36,776 nt of DNA from a virus. The position numbers and the translations under genes are program-made. The stretch lies in IMG/VR virus record IMGVR_UViG_3300044951_000036, positions 1-36,776 of that record; one strand, 5' to 3'. Shown piece after piece: positions 22,215 to 30,351 of the stretch. The notes beneath the pieces are model-generated. The model was not told the origin of the DNA and searched no databases. It saw only the letters and a program-made list of their open reading frames with translations. The first letter of the stretch is position 1. Each line of letters starts with the position of its first letter.

Positions 22215-23336
22215 TTATCCGAGTAGAGATTTCATTTTTTTGGCAGGAATCTTGCCATCGTTAATCATCGAAAGCAGCCCCTCGCCATACTTTTTAACCG
22301 CTGATTTTTTGATGACAAACTCACCGCCCAGCAGTGCGCCATAGCCCTCATCTGGGCCTTTGGGATTTGGGCCTTTGAGATGAGCCTTAATGACCTTGCC
22401 GCCTTTAGCGTATTGGCCTTCGCCAAAGCTGCTACTGCCAGCGCTATCACTGTAGCCACCATAACCGCCGCCATCCCCACCAAGATTTTGGTCTGAAATG
22501 CTTTGTGCTTCTGCCGCTGCAATGGCATCATTTATGGCCTGCTGCTCCGCAAAAGAGCCGCCGCCGTAACTTCCGATTGCACCTTCTGCTGCCGCATTGT
22601 CAGCAGATTGCTGGGCGGCTCGTTGCTCCAAATCCGCTTGGACTTGAGCAATGATGCCGGCGGCCCAATTGTTTCGGTCTGCTTCTCTGGCGGCTACTGC
22701 TGCCGCCGTGTCTCGATTCAAAGCGTCTTGCATGCTGGTCATCGAAACCGCTGTTGGTGATGACACATTTGTCGCTGCCGTATCTTGTTCTGCTTGGGCC
22801 TGTGCGGCAGCTTGTGCCGCCGCCGCTGCCTCCGCTTCCGCTGCTCGATTCATAGCGTTGATTTCGCTTTGCCTAAAGGTTTCTTTTGCGGCCTGATAAG
22901 CCTGTGGATCAACACCCATTGCAATCAAGCCTTGGTCAGCCACAAAGCCAGGGGCAAAAAGTCCTTGCAATCTGCCAAGTGTTGTATTTCCAAAAAGGCT
23001 TTGACCAAATTGAGTTATGCCGGCCATCGTTGGGTTGTCTGCATAATACGAAGCCTTTTGGGCATCGGTCATGCTGTCCCATGTTGAGTTTGTCATGCCA
23101 GCACCTGCACTTGAACCAGGGCCACCGCCGCCATAAGTCCCCATAGGGCTGGTTTTGGCCGGAGTCTTGGGAACTACTGGAGCGACAGTGCCGCCAGCAA
23201 GCAACCCCGTTGCGGCAGGGTAGGGGTTGGCAAATGGCCGCATCTGCGACATCAAGTCTCTGTATCGATTTTGTGAGCCGCCGATACCAGGCTGGGTCAA
23301 CAGGTACTGCTGATATAACTCTTCCATTGTCGCCAT
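22215..23336 (-). CDS. Low-complexity virion protein with conserved basic C-terminus
   Basis: This 373-residue protein has a Gly/Pro/Ser-rich N-terminal third, a long Ala/Gln/Glu helix (about 147-265) and a distinctive C-terminus with ALLGGEFVIKKSAVKKYGEG then GKIPAKKMKSLLG. That C-terminal pattern recurs in phage proteins encoded near ejection proteins, often next to tail hub genes. The function is unknown, and a structural or injected role is likely. Confidence 0.65.
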   Translation of the reverse strand: MATMEELYQQYLLTQPGIGGSQNRYRDLMSQMRPFANPYPAATGLLAGGTVAPVVPKTPAKTSPMGTYGGGGPGSSAGAGMTNSTWDSMTDAQKASYYADNPTMAGITQFGQSLFGNTTLGRLQGLFAPGFVADQGLIAMGVDPQAYQAAKETFRQSEINAMNRAAEAEAAAAAQAAAQAQAEQDTAATNVSSPTAVSMTSMQDALNRDTAAAVAAREADRNNWAAGIIAQVQADLEQRAAQQSADNAAAEGAIGSYGGGSFAEQQAINDAIAAAEAQSISDQNLGGDGGGYGGYSDSAGSSSFGEGQYAKGGKVIKAHLKGPNPKGPDEGYGALLGGEFVIKKSAVKKYGEGLLSMINDGKIPAKKMKSLLG

Positions 23337-23337
23337 G

Positions 23338-23706
23338 TCACAACTCCTTTGCTAGTACAGCCCACTGTGGGCTGTAACCTTCATCTTTTAAAAATGTCTT
23401 TGCCCAGCCCTTGCGGCCTGCCAAAGTCACTCTGGTGCAGCCTATTGACTTGCCCCAGGATTCGATCATTGTTCGCATCCTTGAGAGTTCATCTAGGTCG
23501 CCACCAGCCAAGAAGTAATGCAAATTCTTAAGCCGCGGATAGACAATGATCTCTGTCAATACCACTGAGTTTTTGGCCGGCCACAGTTGCAGCCTGTTAT
23601 CCCGAACCATCTCAGCAACATCGTCAAAATTATGTGTGCCTCCAGAGTATTCTAAAGCAGCCTCAACATGCTGGCGTAGCCTTTCCAAATGCTCTTGATC
23701 ACTCAC
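23338..23706 (-). CDS. Small conserved phage protein, GNAT-like or gp13-like
   Basis: I place the start at GTG 23706, which forms a GTGA overlap with the hub gene's stop. The ATG at 23754 would add a Gly/Arg-rich stretch that only reflects the other frame. The 122-residue product has VVLTEIIVYPRLKNLHYFLAGGDLDEL and ESWGKSIGCTRVTLAGRKGWAK, a pattern seen in small phage proteins with an acetyltransferase-like fold that sit beside internal virion genes, comparable in place to T7 gp13. No proof of catalysis. Confidence 0.7.
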   Translation of the reverse strand: MSDQEHLERLRQHVEAALEYSGGTHNFDDVAEMVRDNRLQLWPAKNSVVLTEIIVYPRLKNLHYFLAGGDLDELSRMRTMIESWGKSIGCTRVTLAGRKGWAKTFLKDEGYSPQWAVLAKEL

Positions 23707-25181
23707 CGCTTCCCACCCGCCACCGCATCCAGCCGCATCACCCCGATGCGCCAATCCGCCAACTCCGCACCCGTCACCCTCATGTTGACCTGCCGGCCAG
23801 AAAACCTCACAGAAGTGGGGTTTGCTGCCGTGTATGGCCCGAATGTGGACTCCGTACCCGTTGGGTAAAGCCTTGTCTTGAACGAAACTACAGCCTCGCC
23901 CAAGGTTTGCTCATCCGGTATTACCTCTCGGATACTCATCACATTGTCGCCATTGCCAATCTGTATTGGCCCAGACTCAGCAAAAAGTGTCGCGCCATCG
24001 TAATCAAACCCGACTTCGTGCTCGTTGACTTCGCCGGCAGAATCGACCATCAGGGGCAGCGTGAAAACGCCAGCGTCAGTGCCTGCTAACCGAGACAATG
24101 TGCCGATAGCCCAATGGCCTTCGCGGTAGTTGTAGGTCACATAAGAGTCGTTCTCAATGCCTGCATTGCTGGGATAGAACCACCAAATTTCGCCAAACTT
24201 GCTGTTATGCACAGCATGCACCTTCGCACGCTGGTCTAGGTTGATATTGTTGAAAACGAAATCAGACACATCGCAGGGCAGCGGCTTGGCGTAGCCGTCA
24301 TAAATCCAGAAGCCAGATTTGCTCATCCAGATGGCCGCCGTATCAATGGCAGCCACCGCCTGGGCAGAAATCAGGCCGCACCCAGAGCCAGCCTTCTCAA
24401 AGCCATAGACAAATGGCGCACCCACATACTGCGCTGTATGTACATCAACATCGGTGAAAAGCAGGTTGATGCCCTTGACCCGCTTCCCAGCCATCAGTGT
24501 GCCGGAGCTTGTCAGTTCATAGTCACCGGCCAAGTTGTCTGTTGCCGGCGTCCAGAGGGTATTGTTCTCTTGGTCGCACCACTGGACTTTGCGAGGGTTT
24601 CCACCAGCGCCAAGGGCGAACAGGAATCGCTCGGCAGTCACAAGAATAGCCTTGTTGCTGGTTGGTGCGTTGGTAATTGGTGCGGCCAGTGTCGGTGTTG
24701 TAAAGCCAAGCTGCCACTCGTAAATCTTGCCATCGTGGTCAGAGCAACCCACCAAATATTCGCCCCAAGTGTCAAGGCTCCAAGTCGTAGCCACATTTGC
24801 CGTTCCGGTGTCGGGCCGTGGCACGCCGTAGGCAAAACTGCCGTAAAGGTTTTTGCCGTAGCCAGTGGTGGATGTGCTGTCAATATAGCCAGTTGAAAAT
24901 CCGGTTGGTGTGATGTCCTTCAAGACCCCCAAAATGTCCATTGCAAAGAGCTTGGAGTGAGTGCCGAGGCCAATGTAGGAATTGGCCGAATTGTCCCGCC
25001 AAGTGATGATCGACCTGCAAGCGCCGGTAACAGTTGATGCCGACTTAGCCCTCCAGCCGTTGACGGGCCGCAGTGTGTTCTCGTACCAGCGCACAAGGTT
25101 GGCATCGTGCCACCGGCCAGCGGATTGGTATTCAGTCCCGTTGCGGTAGACGCCTGGAGGTAGCTTGATGGGTATGTACAT
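23703..25181 (-). CDS. Tail hub / DNA stabilisation protein (P22 gp10-like)
   Basis: This 492-residue beta-rich protein begins MYIPIKLPPGVYRNGTEYQSAGRWHD and continues with NLVRWYENTLRPVNGWR. That opening is shared by podovirus hub proteins that plug the portal-adaptor channel after packaging, related to P22 gp10. The rest is consistent with a beta-propeller-like body, with repeated Trp/Gly/Tyr strands. Its place upstream of the internal-protein genes fits. The start ATG 25181 lies just after the preceding TGA. Confidence 0.8.
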   Translation of the reverse strand: MYIPIKLPPGVYRNGTEYQSAGRWHDANLVRWYENTLRPVNGWRAKSASTVTGACRSIITWRDNSANSYIGLGTHSKLFAMDILGVLKDITPTGFSTGYIDSTSTTGYGKNLYGSFAYGVPRPDTGTANVATTWSLDTWGEYLVGCSDHDGKIYEWQLGFTTPTLAAPITNAPTSNKAILVTAERFLFALGAGGNPRKVQWCDQENNTLWTPATDNLAGDYELTSSGTLMAGKRVKGINLLFTDVDVHTAQYVGAPFVYGFEKAGSGCGLISAQAVAAIDTAAIWMSKSGFWIYDGYAKPLPCDVSDFVFNNINLDQRAKVHAVHNSKFGEIWWFYPSNAGIENDSYVTYNYREGHWAIGTLSRLAGTDAGVFTLPLMVDSAGEVNEHEVGFDYDGATLFAESGPIQIGNGDNVMSIREVIPDEQTLGEAVVSFKTRLYPTGTESTFGPYTAANPTSVRFSGRQVNMRVTGAELADWRIGVMRLDAVAGGKR

Positions 25182-25183
25182 AA

Positions 25184-25840
25184 TCAGATTGTCGGTAGGT
25201 TGGACACAAAGCTAATTGTCGCAATGGCCGATGGCACTGCTGGTCGTGTCGGACTTGTTCCAGCAGCGTACTGCTCAATTTGAACACCAATGTCGGTTGG
25301 CCTCCACATGATTTCAACATAATCAGTTGCACTTAGGCTCACGAAATAGTTGAGTGCCGCAATGGTGTGGTACGGGTCGCCAACACCCTTTCTCGGTGCA
25401 AATCCAAATCGGCTGTTTGAATTTGCCACATTTGCACCATTGACACGAAACCAAACATCCACATCCTGAGATGCATTGGTCGTATTTGTAAACTGAATGG
25501 AAAACTGCAAGTTCCAGATTCCGCTATCGGCCACTGTGATCCTAGAACCACTGGCAATCGTCACGCCATTGCTGAAGTCTGTCGTATTGAATGTGATGGC
25601 ATAGGCTGTGGTCGTGTTGGCTGCCACCTGGTCGGTTGAGTCCTGAAAAGCCCCGTGGGGATTGTTCAAGAACTTGCCACCCCTGATCCCAAACAGCGCA
25701 CCCAGCGTGCTGATCAGGTTTCTAAAATAGCCGTTCAATGACCCATTAACCTCGGAAACATACCGGCGCTCATACGCCTCCGGAGCAAAGCCCAAGCTGG
25801 GAATCGATGGGACTTCTAGTTGTTGCTTCTTGTTAGCCAT
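25184..25840 (-). CDS. Jelly-roll virion protein (C1q/TNF-like fold)
   Basis: The 218-residue product has a short N-terminal attachment region (about 1-60, with YVSEVNGSLNGYFRNLISTLGALFG) and a C-terminal domain whose pattern (TAYAITFNTTDFSNGVTIA, ITVADSGIWNLQFSIQF, VDVWFRVNGANV, FVSLSATDYVEIMW) is that of the C1q/TNF-like jelly roll common in phage decoration and fibre proteins. It may trimerise and bind sugars. Role as decoration, fibre or tail component is not resolved. Confidence 0.75.
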   Translation of the reverse strand: MANKKQQLEVPSIPSLGFAPEAYERRYVSEVNGSLNGYFRNLISTLGALFGIRGGKFLNNPHGAFQDSTDQVAANTTTAYAITFNTTDFSNGVTIASGSRITVADSGIWNLQFSIQFTNTTNASQDVDVWFRVNGANVANSNSRFGFAPRKGVGDPYHTIAALNYFVSLSATDYVEIMWRPTDIGVQIEQYAAGTSPTRPAVPSAIATISFVSNLPTI

Positions 25841-25889
25841 AGCATGATTATTCCACTTTTGTCATGCCAATGCCGATTTTGCCGACCCG

Positions 25890-26030
25890 TTAAACAGCCA
25901 AGTACAGCCCAATGTTGGCAAAGGCATAGCCAGCGTAAACCACCGCCATCGGGATGTTTCCCTTAAAAAGCTGTTCAACCGATATACCGGCGTATATCAC
26001 TGTGACCAAAATGATCAGCCAGCCACTCAT
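25890..26030 (-). CDS. Very small membrane protein
   Basis: A 46-residue frame starts at ATG 26030 in an ATGA overlap with the phosphoesterase stop and ends TAA at 25892-25890. The sequence has two hydrophobic stretches (WLIILVTVIYAGIS and MAVVYAGYAFANIGLYLAV) around a short polar turn, so it could be a two-pass hairpin. Small proteins of this shape occur near lysis genes. Confidence 0.75.
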   Translation of the reverse strand: MSGWLIILVTVIYAGISVEQLFKGNIPMAVVYAGYAFANIGLYLAV

Positions 26031-27001
26031 AGGCCAGAGACATCAATCACTTCGCCACGGAATTCAATGCAGCCATCACCGAAGTCGTGGACAAGTTCCG
26101 GCCAGAGTAGGCGGCCATTGAAAAAGGTCAGAATGGCAAACCCACTGCGCCAGTTTGTGGGATTGTCTTCCAGGTAATCGACAAACTGCGGCCCATTGGG
26201 GTCAGCCAGCGTGCCAGTGTCAACCCCAAATCGGTTGCCGTTGTAGTCAGCATAGGGAGTGACTTTTAAGCTGTGTAGGTGGCCGGTAACAATAGTCTTG
26301 CCACTGCCAACAGTGTTGTTGTGCGTGGCATGGATGCCACCTTTGTACCTGTGCTTTACAACCACATCCTCAGTCGGCCAACAGGCCCAGCAAGATGTCC
26401 AAGCTGGGAAGTGATCTCTAAGGGAAAAACCTTTAACACCTTCAAACTCATGGGCATTGGCTGCAAGACGGTTTTCAAAGCGACTGTCATGGTTACCCAG
26501 CGTCCATATCAACTTAGCCCGTCCAGCGTCTTCCTCGATCTCTCCAAGGCTGGCTTCACATGCCTTTAACTCTTGAATGATGCTGGGCTTTGTATCCCAT
26601 CCGATACGGGGGAACCGGCTAATAGACGCGCCATCAAACGCATCACCGTTATTGATGACTGCTTTGGGTTTGAATTCCCTGATTGCCCAAAGCAATCCCT
26701 TGAAAGCCGTGGTGCGAATGCCAGGCCAAAAGTGAGCGTCACTGAACACAATAACTGTGCCGTTTTCAATACCCAATCCCTGACGCGCTGCGTGATTATG
26801 GTCGGTCTGCAAGTGGGAATATCGGCTACCTCGGCTTTTATCCTCGGCCACCAATTGAATTTTGTACTTTTTCTCAATATTTCTTCTTCGCTGGTGAACG
26901 GCTGATACATCAATATCAATTAATTTACAAATTTTGGTAGCAGAGCCTAGCGTTTTCCAAAGCTCAATAAACTCAGCGTCAGTAACTTTTGGTGCTGGCA
27001 T
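26027..27001 (-). CDS. Calcineurin-like metallophosphoesterase with N-terminal HTH-like region
   Basis: This 324-residue protein has the complete metallophosphoesterase motif set: FSDAHFW near residue 86, NNGDAFDG near 117, GNHDSR near 168, ATHNN near 225 and TGHLHS near 240. The first 50 residues (DAEFIELWKTLGSATKICKLIDIDVSAVHQRRRNIEKKY) look like a DNA-binding HTH similar to those of phage terminase-like or resolvase proteins. Substrates of such phage enzymes are unknown and could be DNA ends, cyclic nucleotides or phosphoproteins. Confidence 0.88.
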   Translation of the reverse strand: MPAPKVTDAEFIELWKTLGSATKICKLIDIDVSAVHQRRRNIEKKYKIQLVAEDKSRGSRYSHLQTDHNHAARQGLGIENGTVIVFSDAHFWPGIRTTAFKGLLWAIREFKPKAVINNGDAFDGASISRFPRIGWDTKPSIIQELKACEASLGEIEEDAGRAKLIWTLGNHDSRFENRLAANAHEFEGVKGFSLRDHFPAWTSCWACWPTEDVVVKHRYKGGIHATHNNTVGSGKTIVTGHLHSLKVTPYADYNGNRFGVDTGTLADPNGPQFVDYLEDNPTNWRSGFAILTFFNGRLLWPELVHDFGDGCIEFRGEVIDVSGL

Positions 27002-27002
27002 A

Positions 27003-27374
27003 TCATTCCCTTGTCAGAATGCGCTCAAGCACATTGATTACTCGGTGTTCGGCGGCCTCAATTTGCTCTGCTGATGAGCCTCTGTCTGTTGCGGTTTCAA
27101 TTAAATCGTGCATCAAGACATGCAGGCACTCATGCAGCGCTGTCTTTTTCAAAGTCTGTGGCGTGATCTTTTCAGCACCGAAATCACCAATTCGGTAAGT
27201 CGCCAGCCGTGCTGGCTGGTTAAATTCGACTGATGCCATTGCACCCTTGGCTGGTCTTGAGCCGCGCTCAATACGCCAATCGCCCAGCGACAATTCTTCT
27301 TGCCAGTGAGCCATGCACTGATCAAAAAGAAGCACTTGATCCGCGCTTGGTATGTTCTTTACGGGGTTTCTCAT
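27003..27374 (-). CDS. Putative zinc metallopeptidase-like protein (HExxH)
   Basis: The 123-residue product has TALHECLHVLMHDLI at about residues 79-93, a classical HExxH helix with preceding hydrophobics. A second acidic/His segment (EAAEHRVINVL, about 107-117) could give the third zinc ligand. The first half (LSLGDWRIERGSRPAKGAMASVEF, ARLATYRIG) resembles the strand region of SprT/zincin-like phage proteins. No signal peptide. A protease is plausible, but it may be a non-catalytic relative. Confidence 0.75.
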   Translation of the reverse strand: MRNPVKNIPSADQVLLFDQCMAHWQEELSLGDWRIERGSRPAKGAMASVEFNQPARLATYRIGDFGAEKITPQTLKKTALHECLHVLMHDLIETATDRGSSAEQIEAAEHRVINVLERILTRE

Positions 27375-27433
27375 GGTCGCCCTTGTTACTATCGAACCTG
27401 CGGATCATAATGCGGCCTTGTGACCGCTTTATT

Positions 27434-27946
27434 TCAGGCCATCATCTTTTCAGCGTCCTTAGATACCTCGGCAACCCGCCGGCCCCAGCCCTTGCCAAAT
27501 GTCTCCCATGTAGGTAAAGCCTGCAAGAAACTCAAGCGCTTGGCGTTGTAGTCCTCGACAAGATTTCCGACATCCATGCTTGCGACCTTCTCTAGCGTTT
27601 TTGGCCCGATCATGCCATCTTCTGGCACGCCCAGCACTTTTTGCAGCATCTTGGCTGCACGCCCTGGGCCGGAATTCACAGCCAAATCAAATACCGCCAT
27701 ATCCACGCCAACAGGTAGATTGTCGCCGCAAACCTTGTCCCAATACTTTTTGCGGTACATAGGGCCGACATCAGCGGGTGTTAAGGCACGCATTGCCTTT
27801 TCATCCACCTCATGCCCCACCCATTCCTCCCAGACTCGTTTGGTTACGCCAAGGTTGGTCATGCCACCTGGGTCTTTTGGATGGTTAACATACCCACCCT
27901 CATGGTGCAGGACAGCGGCCAAGCATTGGTCAAAGTTCTCTTTCAT
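27434..27946 (-). CDS. Endolysin, GH108 family with PG-binding C-terminus
   Basis: The 170-residue enzyme should cleave the glycan strand of peptidoglycan. It shows the GH108 pattern: VLHHEGGYVNHPKDPGGMTNLGVT with the catalytic Glu of EGGY near residue 16, YWDKVCGDNLPVGVDMAVFDLAVNSG and a C-terminal half of the PG_binding_3 type (MLQKVLGVPEDGMIGPKTL). There is no signal peptide or anchor, so it needs the holin to reach the wall. It is ATGA-coupled to the holin-like gene. Confidence 0.95.
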   Translation of the reverse strand: MKENFDQCLAAVLHHEGGYVNHPKDPGGMTNLGVTKRVWEEWVGHEVDEKAMRALTPADVGPMYRKKYWDKVCGDNLPVGVDMAVFDLAVNSGPGRAAKMLQKVLGVPEDGMIGPKTLEKVASMDVGNLVEDYNAKRLSFLQALPTWETFGKGWGRRVAEVSKDAEKMMA

Positions 27947-28353
27947 TTCTTAGCTCTCATTTCCATGATTTTTTCCAGTGTGCGGCCCCCAAAATACGCT
28001 GACATGACCAGCATGCCCCACTGGCCCAGCAGTTCAACATAAGACGCCTGAGCGTTGTATCCAAAAGCCGACATCATGGCAAAAACAAAATAGCCAACAA
28101 AGATAGCAACTAAGGCCATTGGCCTGATGTTTTTGGACAGCCATGAGTCCGATGCCATGTCGGCATCCCAGCGCTCAGAAACGCCGGCTTGCTCAGTCTT
28201 GTACAAGTCCGTCTCATTTGCCATCTTTGCCAACTCGCCATCTTGCGCCATCCTGGCTAAATCAAGCTGTGCCTTGGCCTTGGCCTCTGGATCGGGGATC
28301 AGTTTGTCAATCAGCTTGCCGCCGACTTCAAGTAGGGCTGTAAGAGGAAACAT
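27943..28353 (-). CDS. Holin-like membrane protein (3TM holin family)
   Basis: From ATG 28353, which has AAAGGTGAGC upstream, the product is 136 residues. It starts with FPLTALLEVGGKLIDKLIPDPEAKAKAQLDL, then a polar helix and NIRPMALVAIFVGYFVFAMMSAF and LLGQWGMLVMSAYFGGRTLEKI, which fits the Phage_3TM holin family often found beside GH108 endolysins. The longer frame to 28419 overlaps the previous gene and is less likely. The holin would time lysis by opening the inner membrane. Confidence 0.85.
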   Translation of the reverse strand: MFPLTALLEVGGKLIDKLIPDPEAKAKAQLDLARMAQDGELAKMANETDLYKTEQAGVSERWDADMASDSWLSKNIRPMALVAIFVGYFVFAMMSAFGYNAQASYVELLGQWGMLVMSAYFGGRTLEKIMEMRAKK

Positions 28354-28363
28354 GCTCACCTTT

Positions 28364-28861
28364 CTAAAAACTACACTTGCCAGCGCACTGGTCAATGATC
28401 TCAAACGAAAAATAGGCAATCACACCGATCATGAAGAAAAACACCAGACCGAGCAAAACAATCTCAATGAAATCGTCCATCTCTTTCTTTTGTCTTGCTG
28501 CTGCCTCGCGCTCACGCCGCGCATCATGCGCGGCCTCTATGTCTAGGCTGGCTGCACGGGCTACGATTTTTTGCCACACATCCATTTTGTTGGATTGAAA
28601 AAAGAGCATCTTGATCTCTTCTTCAAATGCCCTGGCCTGCTCGATGGCAAGTTCCAATTCAATGGCCTTGCCCATTGAAGAACCTTTAAACCCCTTGGTC
28701 TTAGACTGCTGGACAACTTTTATCGCGTCTGCCTTGGCAGAAAAAAACTTGCCCAGAACAGGGCCAAGGCTTTCAACATCCTTGACTGTCTGGGCAGCAG
28801 TTTTTACCAGCTTTACGGCAGTGCTGATCGCCGCAAGTGCTGTGAACGGGTCAATCATCAC
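28364..28861 (-). CDS. Coiled-coil membrane protein, probable lysis accessory
   Basis: The 165-residue protein has an N-terminal weakly hydrophobic helix (FTALAAISTAVKLVKTAAQ), a long charged coiled-coil (about 60-130) and one clear membrane segment near the C-terminus (FIEIVLLGLVFFFMIGVIAYFSF). It ends with cysteines (CAGKC). It sits between two other membrane proteins upstream of the endolysin. A spanin-like or holin-regulating role is possible. No lipobox or proline-rich spanin pair is visible. Confidence 0.7.
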   Translation of the reverse strand: MMIDPFTALAAISTAVKLVKTAAQTVKDVESLGPVLGKFFSAKADAIKVVQQSKTKGFKGSSMGKAIELELAIEQARAFEEEIKMLFFQSNKMDVWQKIVARAASLDIEAAHDARREREAAARQKKEMDDFIEIVLLGLVFFFMIGVIAYFSFEIIDQCAGKCSF

Positions 28862-29085
28862 CGCCCCTTAAAGTGATCCCAAAAGGCTGCACTGGCCGCA
28901 AACAGGCCGCCCAGCCACAGCAGTGGCTTTGCCAGCTTGCTCAGTGTCTCCAGCACCCTGAATGCGCCCTGGGCCGCATTGAATGCAGAGGTGACATCCT
29001 TGGTGCTTTCTGTCAAGGCATCGACCTTGCCCTCAACAGCCACCAGCCTGTCGTAGATTTCACGATGGGTTATGTCTTCGGTCAT
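28858..29085 (-). CDS. Small coiled-coil membrane protein (XhlA/antiholin-like)
   Basis: This 75-residue protein has a heptad-rich N-terminal part (EIYDRLVAVEGKVDALTESTKDV) and one C-terminal membrane segment (KPLLWLGGLFAASAAFWDHF), the architecture of XhlA-type proteins that work with holins. It opens the lysis group and overlaps the next gene by ATGA. Confidence 0.7.
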   Translation of the reverse strand: MTEDITHREIYDRLVAVEGKVDALTESTKDVTSAFNAAQGAFRVLETLSKLAKPLLWLGGLFAASAAFWDHFKGR

Positions 29086-29089
29086 ATAT

Positions 29090-29533
29090 TTAACCTACTG
29101 CGTACAAACGCTTGGGTTTAGGCTGGATAAGCTGGGCTATCTCTTCGGCGTAATACTGCATCCCGCCTAAAGCGCCCTTAATACGGAAATCGTAGTGTTC
29201 TGGCTCTACAAACAGCTTGTTCGTGTCCTCGAAGCGGCCTTCTTTAATGCGATCAACCCAAACAATAAACGCAGGGCCAAAGGCTTCTCGCGCCTCTGGT
29301 GTTGGGCAAACAAAGTCAGCAATTACATTAGCGCCATGCCTGCTGGCAATGTCACACAAGACGCCCATACGCCGCGCCTGTTCAATGCGATCAGCTACGC
29401 TAAAGCCAAGGTCTTTGTTGATTTCCTTGCGGATTTCATCGGCGTTGAAGTGGACGCACTGTAACTCCCTTGCCAAAGCAGCAGCCAATGTTGTTTTACC
29501 AGAGCCAGGCAGGCCCATCACTAGAATTTTCAT
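29090..29533 (-). CDS. APS-kinase-like (adenylylsulfate kinase) P-loop kinase
   Basis: Adenylylsulfate kinase phosphorylates APS to PAPS, the sulfate donor. The 147-residue product starts MKILVMGLPGSGKTTLAAAL, with a P-loop at residues 7-15. It continues with FNADEIRKEINKDLGFS, ADRIEQARRMGVLCD and VIADFVCPTPEAREAFG, which match in order the APS-kinase motifs (LDGDNVR, LGFS, DR..NIRR and the PxxxxR loop). It is shorter than cellular CysC (about 200), and the substrate-lid region is reduced to RFEDTNKLFVEPEHYDFRI. The start shares one base with the sulfotransferase stop (TGATG). Alternatives are polynucleotide or small-molecule kinases with the same fold. Confidence 0.8.
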   Translation of the reverse strand: MKILVMGLPGSGKTTLAAALARELQCVHFNADEIRKEINKDLGFSVADRIEQARRMGVLCDIASRHGANVIADFVCPTPEAREAFGPAFIVWVDRIKEGRFEDTNKLFVEPEHYDFRIKGALGGMQYYAEEIAQLIQPKPKRLYAVG

Positions 29534-30351
29534 CACTTGACCTTGTACAGTTGCTTGACCGAAAACTCTGGTGCGGGTGTGCGCCAGAAATCTTTGCCGG
29601 CATATTTTTCCCACACCGACTTTGGAAGTATAGACGGGCGCTCTTGCCAAGTAACTTCTTTCCTGACAGTGTGTAGGCTCTTCATGTTCAAGCCTCTATC
29701 AAAGACTTCGTTTTCGTACTCCACATTTTTAAAGTCATGGTCAAAGTACTGCTTGCCAATGAATTGATACAACTCACGCATCACGCTCTCAGGCTTTTTG
29801 CACAGCGACTCATACTCCACCAGCATGATCATGTCTGGGTTGAGTAGCAGCCCCTCTTCCAGAAAGTAATAGGGCTTGACCACTTGGCCTTCCTTCTTCA
29901 CATCCATCAGGGCATCGCACCTTGTAGTGACTGTTTGCCTTGACTCATCATCTGTCAGGGCTGCACCATACAGGGAGTTCTTGGCCGCAATTCTTTCAAA
30001 GCTATCCAGTATCCACGGCAGATCACGCACACAGCAAATGATCTTGGTCTGTGGATACAGGTCTTTAAGCAGAGATGTCTTAGCAGTCCATCCCCTGCTG
30101 GTGTCAAACACCGTAGGCTGCTCTACGGCATCGTAAAACGCATTGAAGACGGACTTGAGAATATGCTTGCGTCTGTCTTCATCAATAAGGTGGTTGCTCT
30201 CACTGCCCGTGATGACATTGATGGTCGATGTGACCAAGCCTTGTACGGGTGAAGAGATGTCTGCGTAAAACTCAGGGTTTTGACGCAGAATGGCCGAAAG
30301 CAGGGTTGAGCCTGATCTTGGCAAACCAGAGATGAAGAAGAAATCTTTCAT
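29533..30351 (-). CDS. PAPS-dependent sulfotransferase
   Basis: Sulfotransferases move sulfate from PAPS to sugars, peptides or small molecules. This 272-residue protein begins MKDFFFISGLPRSGSTLLSA, so the 5'-phosphosulfate loop PRSGSTLL is at residues 11-18. IICCVRDLPWILDSFERI (about 104-121) fits the 3'-phosphate-binding motif with its Arg and Ser. Later LVEYESLCKKPESVMRELYQFIG is the usual late helix. There is no signal peptide or membrane segment, so it acts in the cytoplasm. ATG 30351 overlaps the upstream gene by ATGA, and the stop is coupled to the APS-kinase-like gene. The acceptor is unknown. Confidence 0.88.
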   Translation of the reverse strand: MKDFFFISGLPRSGSTLLSAILRQNPEFYADISSPVQGLVTSTINVITGSESNHLIDEDRRKHILKSVFNAFYDAVEQPTVFDTSRGWTAKTSLLKDLYPQTKIICCVRDLPWILDSFERIAAKNSLYGAALTDDESRQTVTTRCDALMDVKKEGQVVKPYYFLEEGLLLNPDMIMLVEYESLCKKPESVMRELYQFIGKQYFDHDFKNVEYENEVFDRGLNMKSLHTVRKEVTWQERPSILPKSVWEKYAGKDFWRTPAPEFSVKQLYKVK

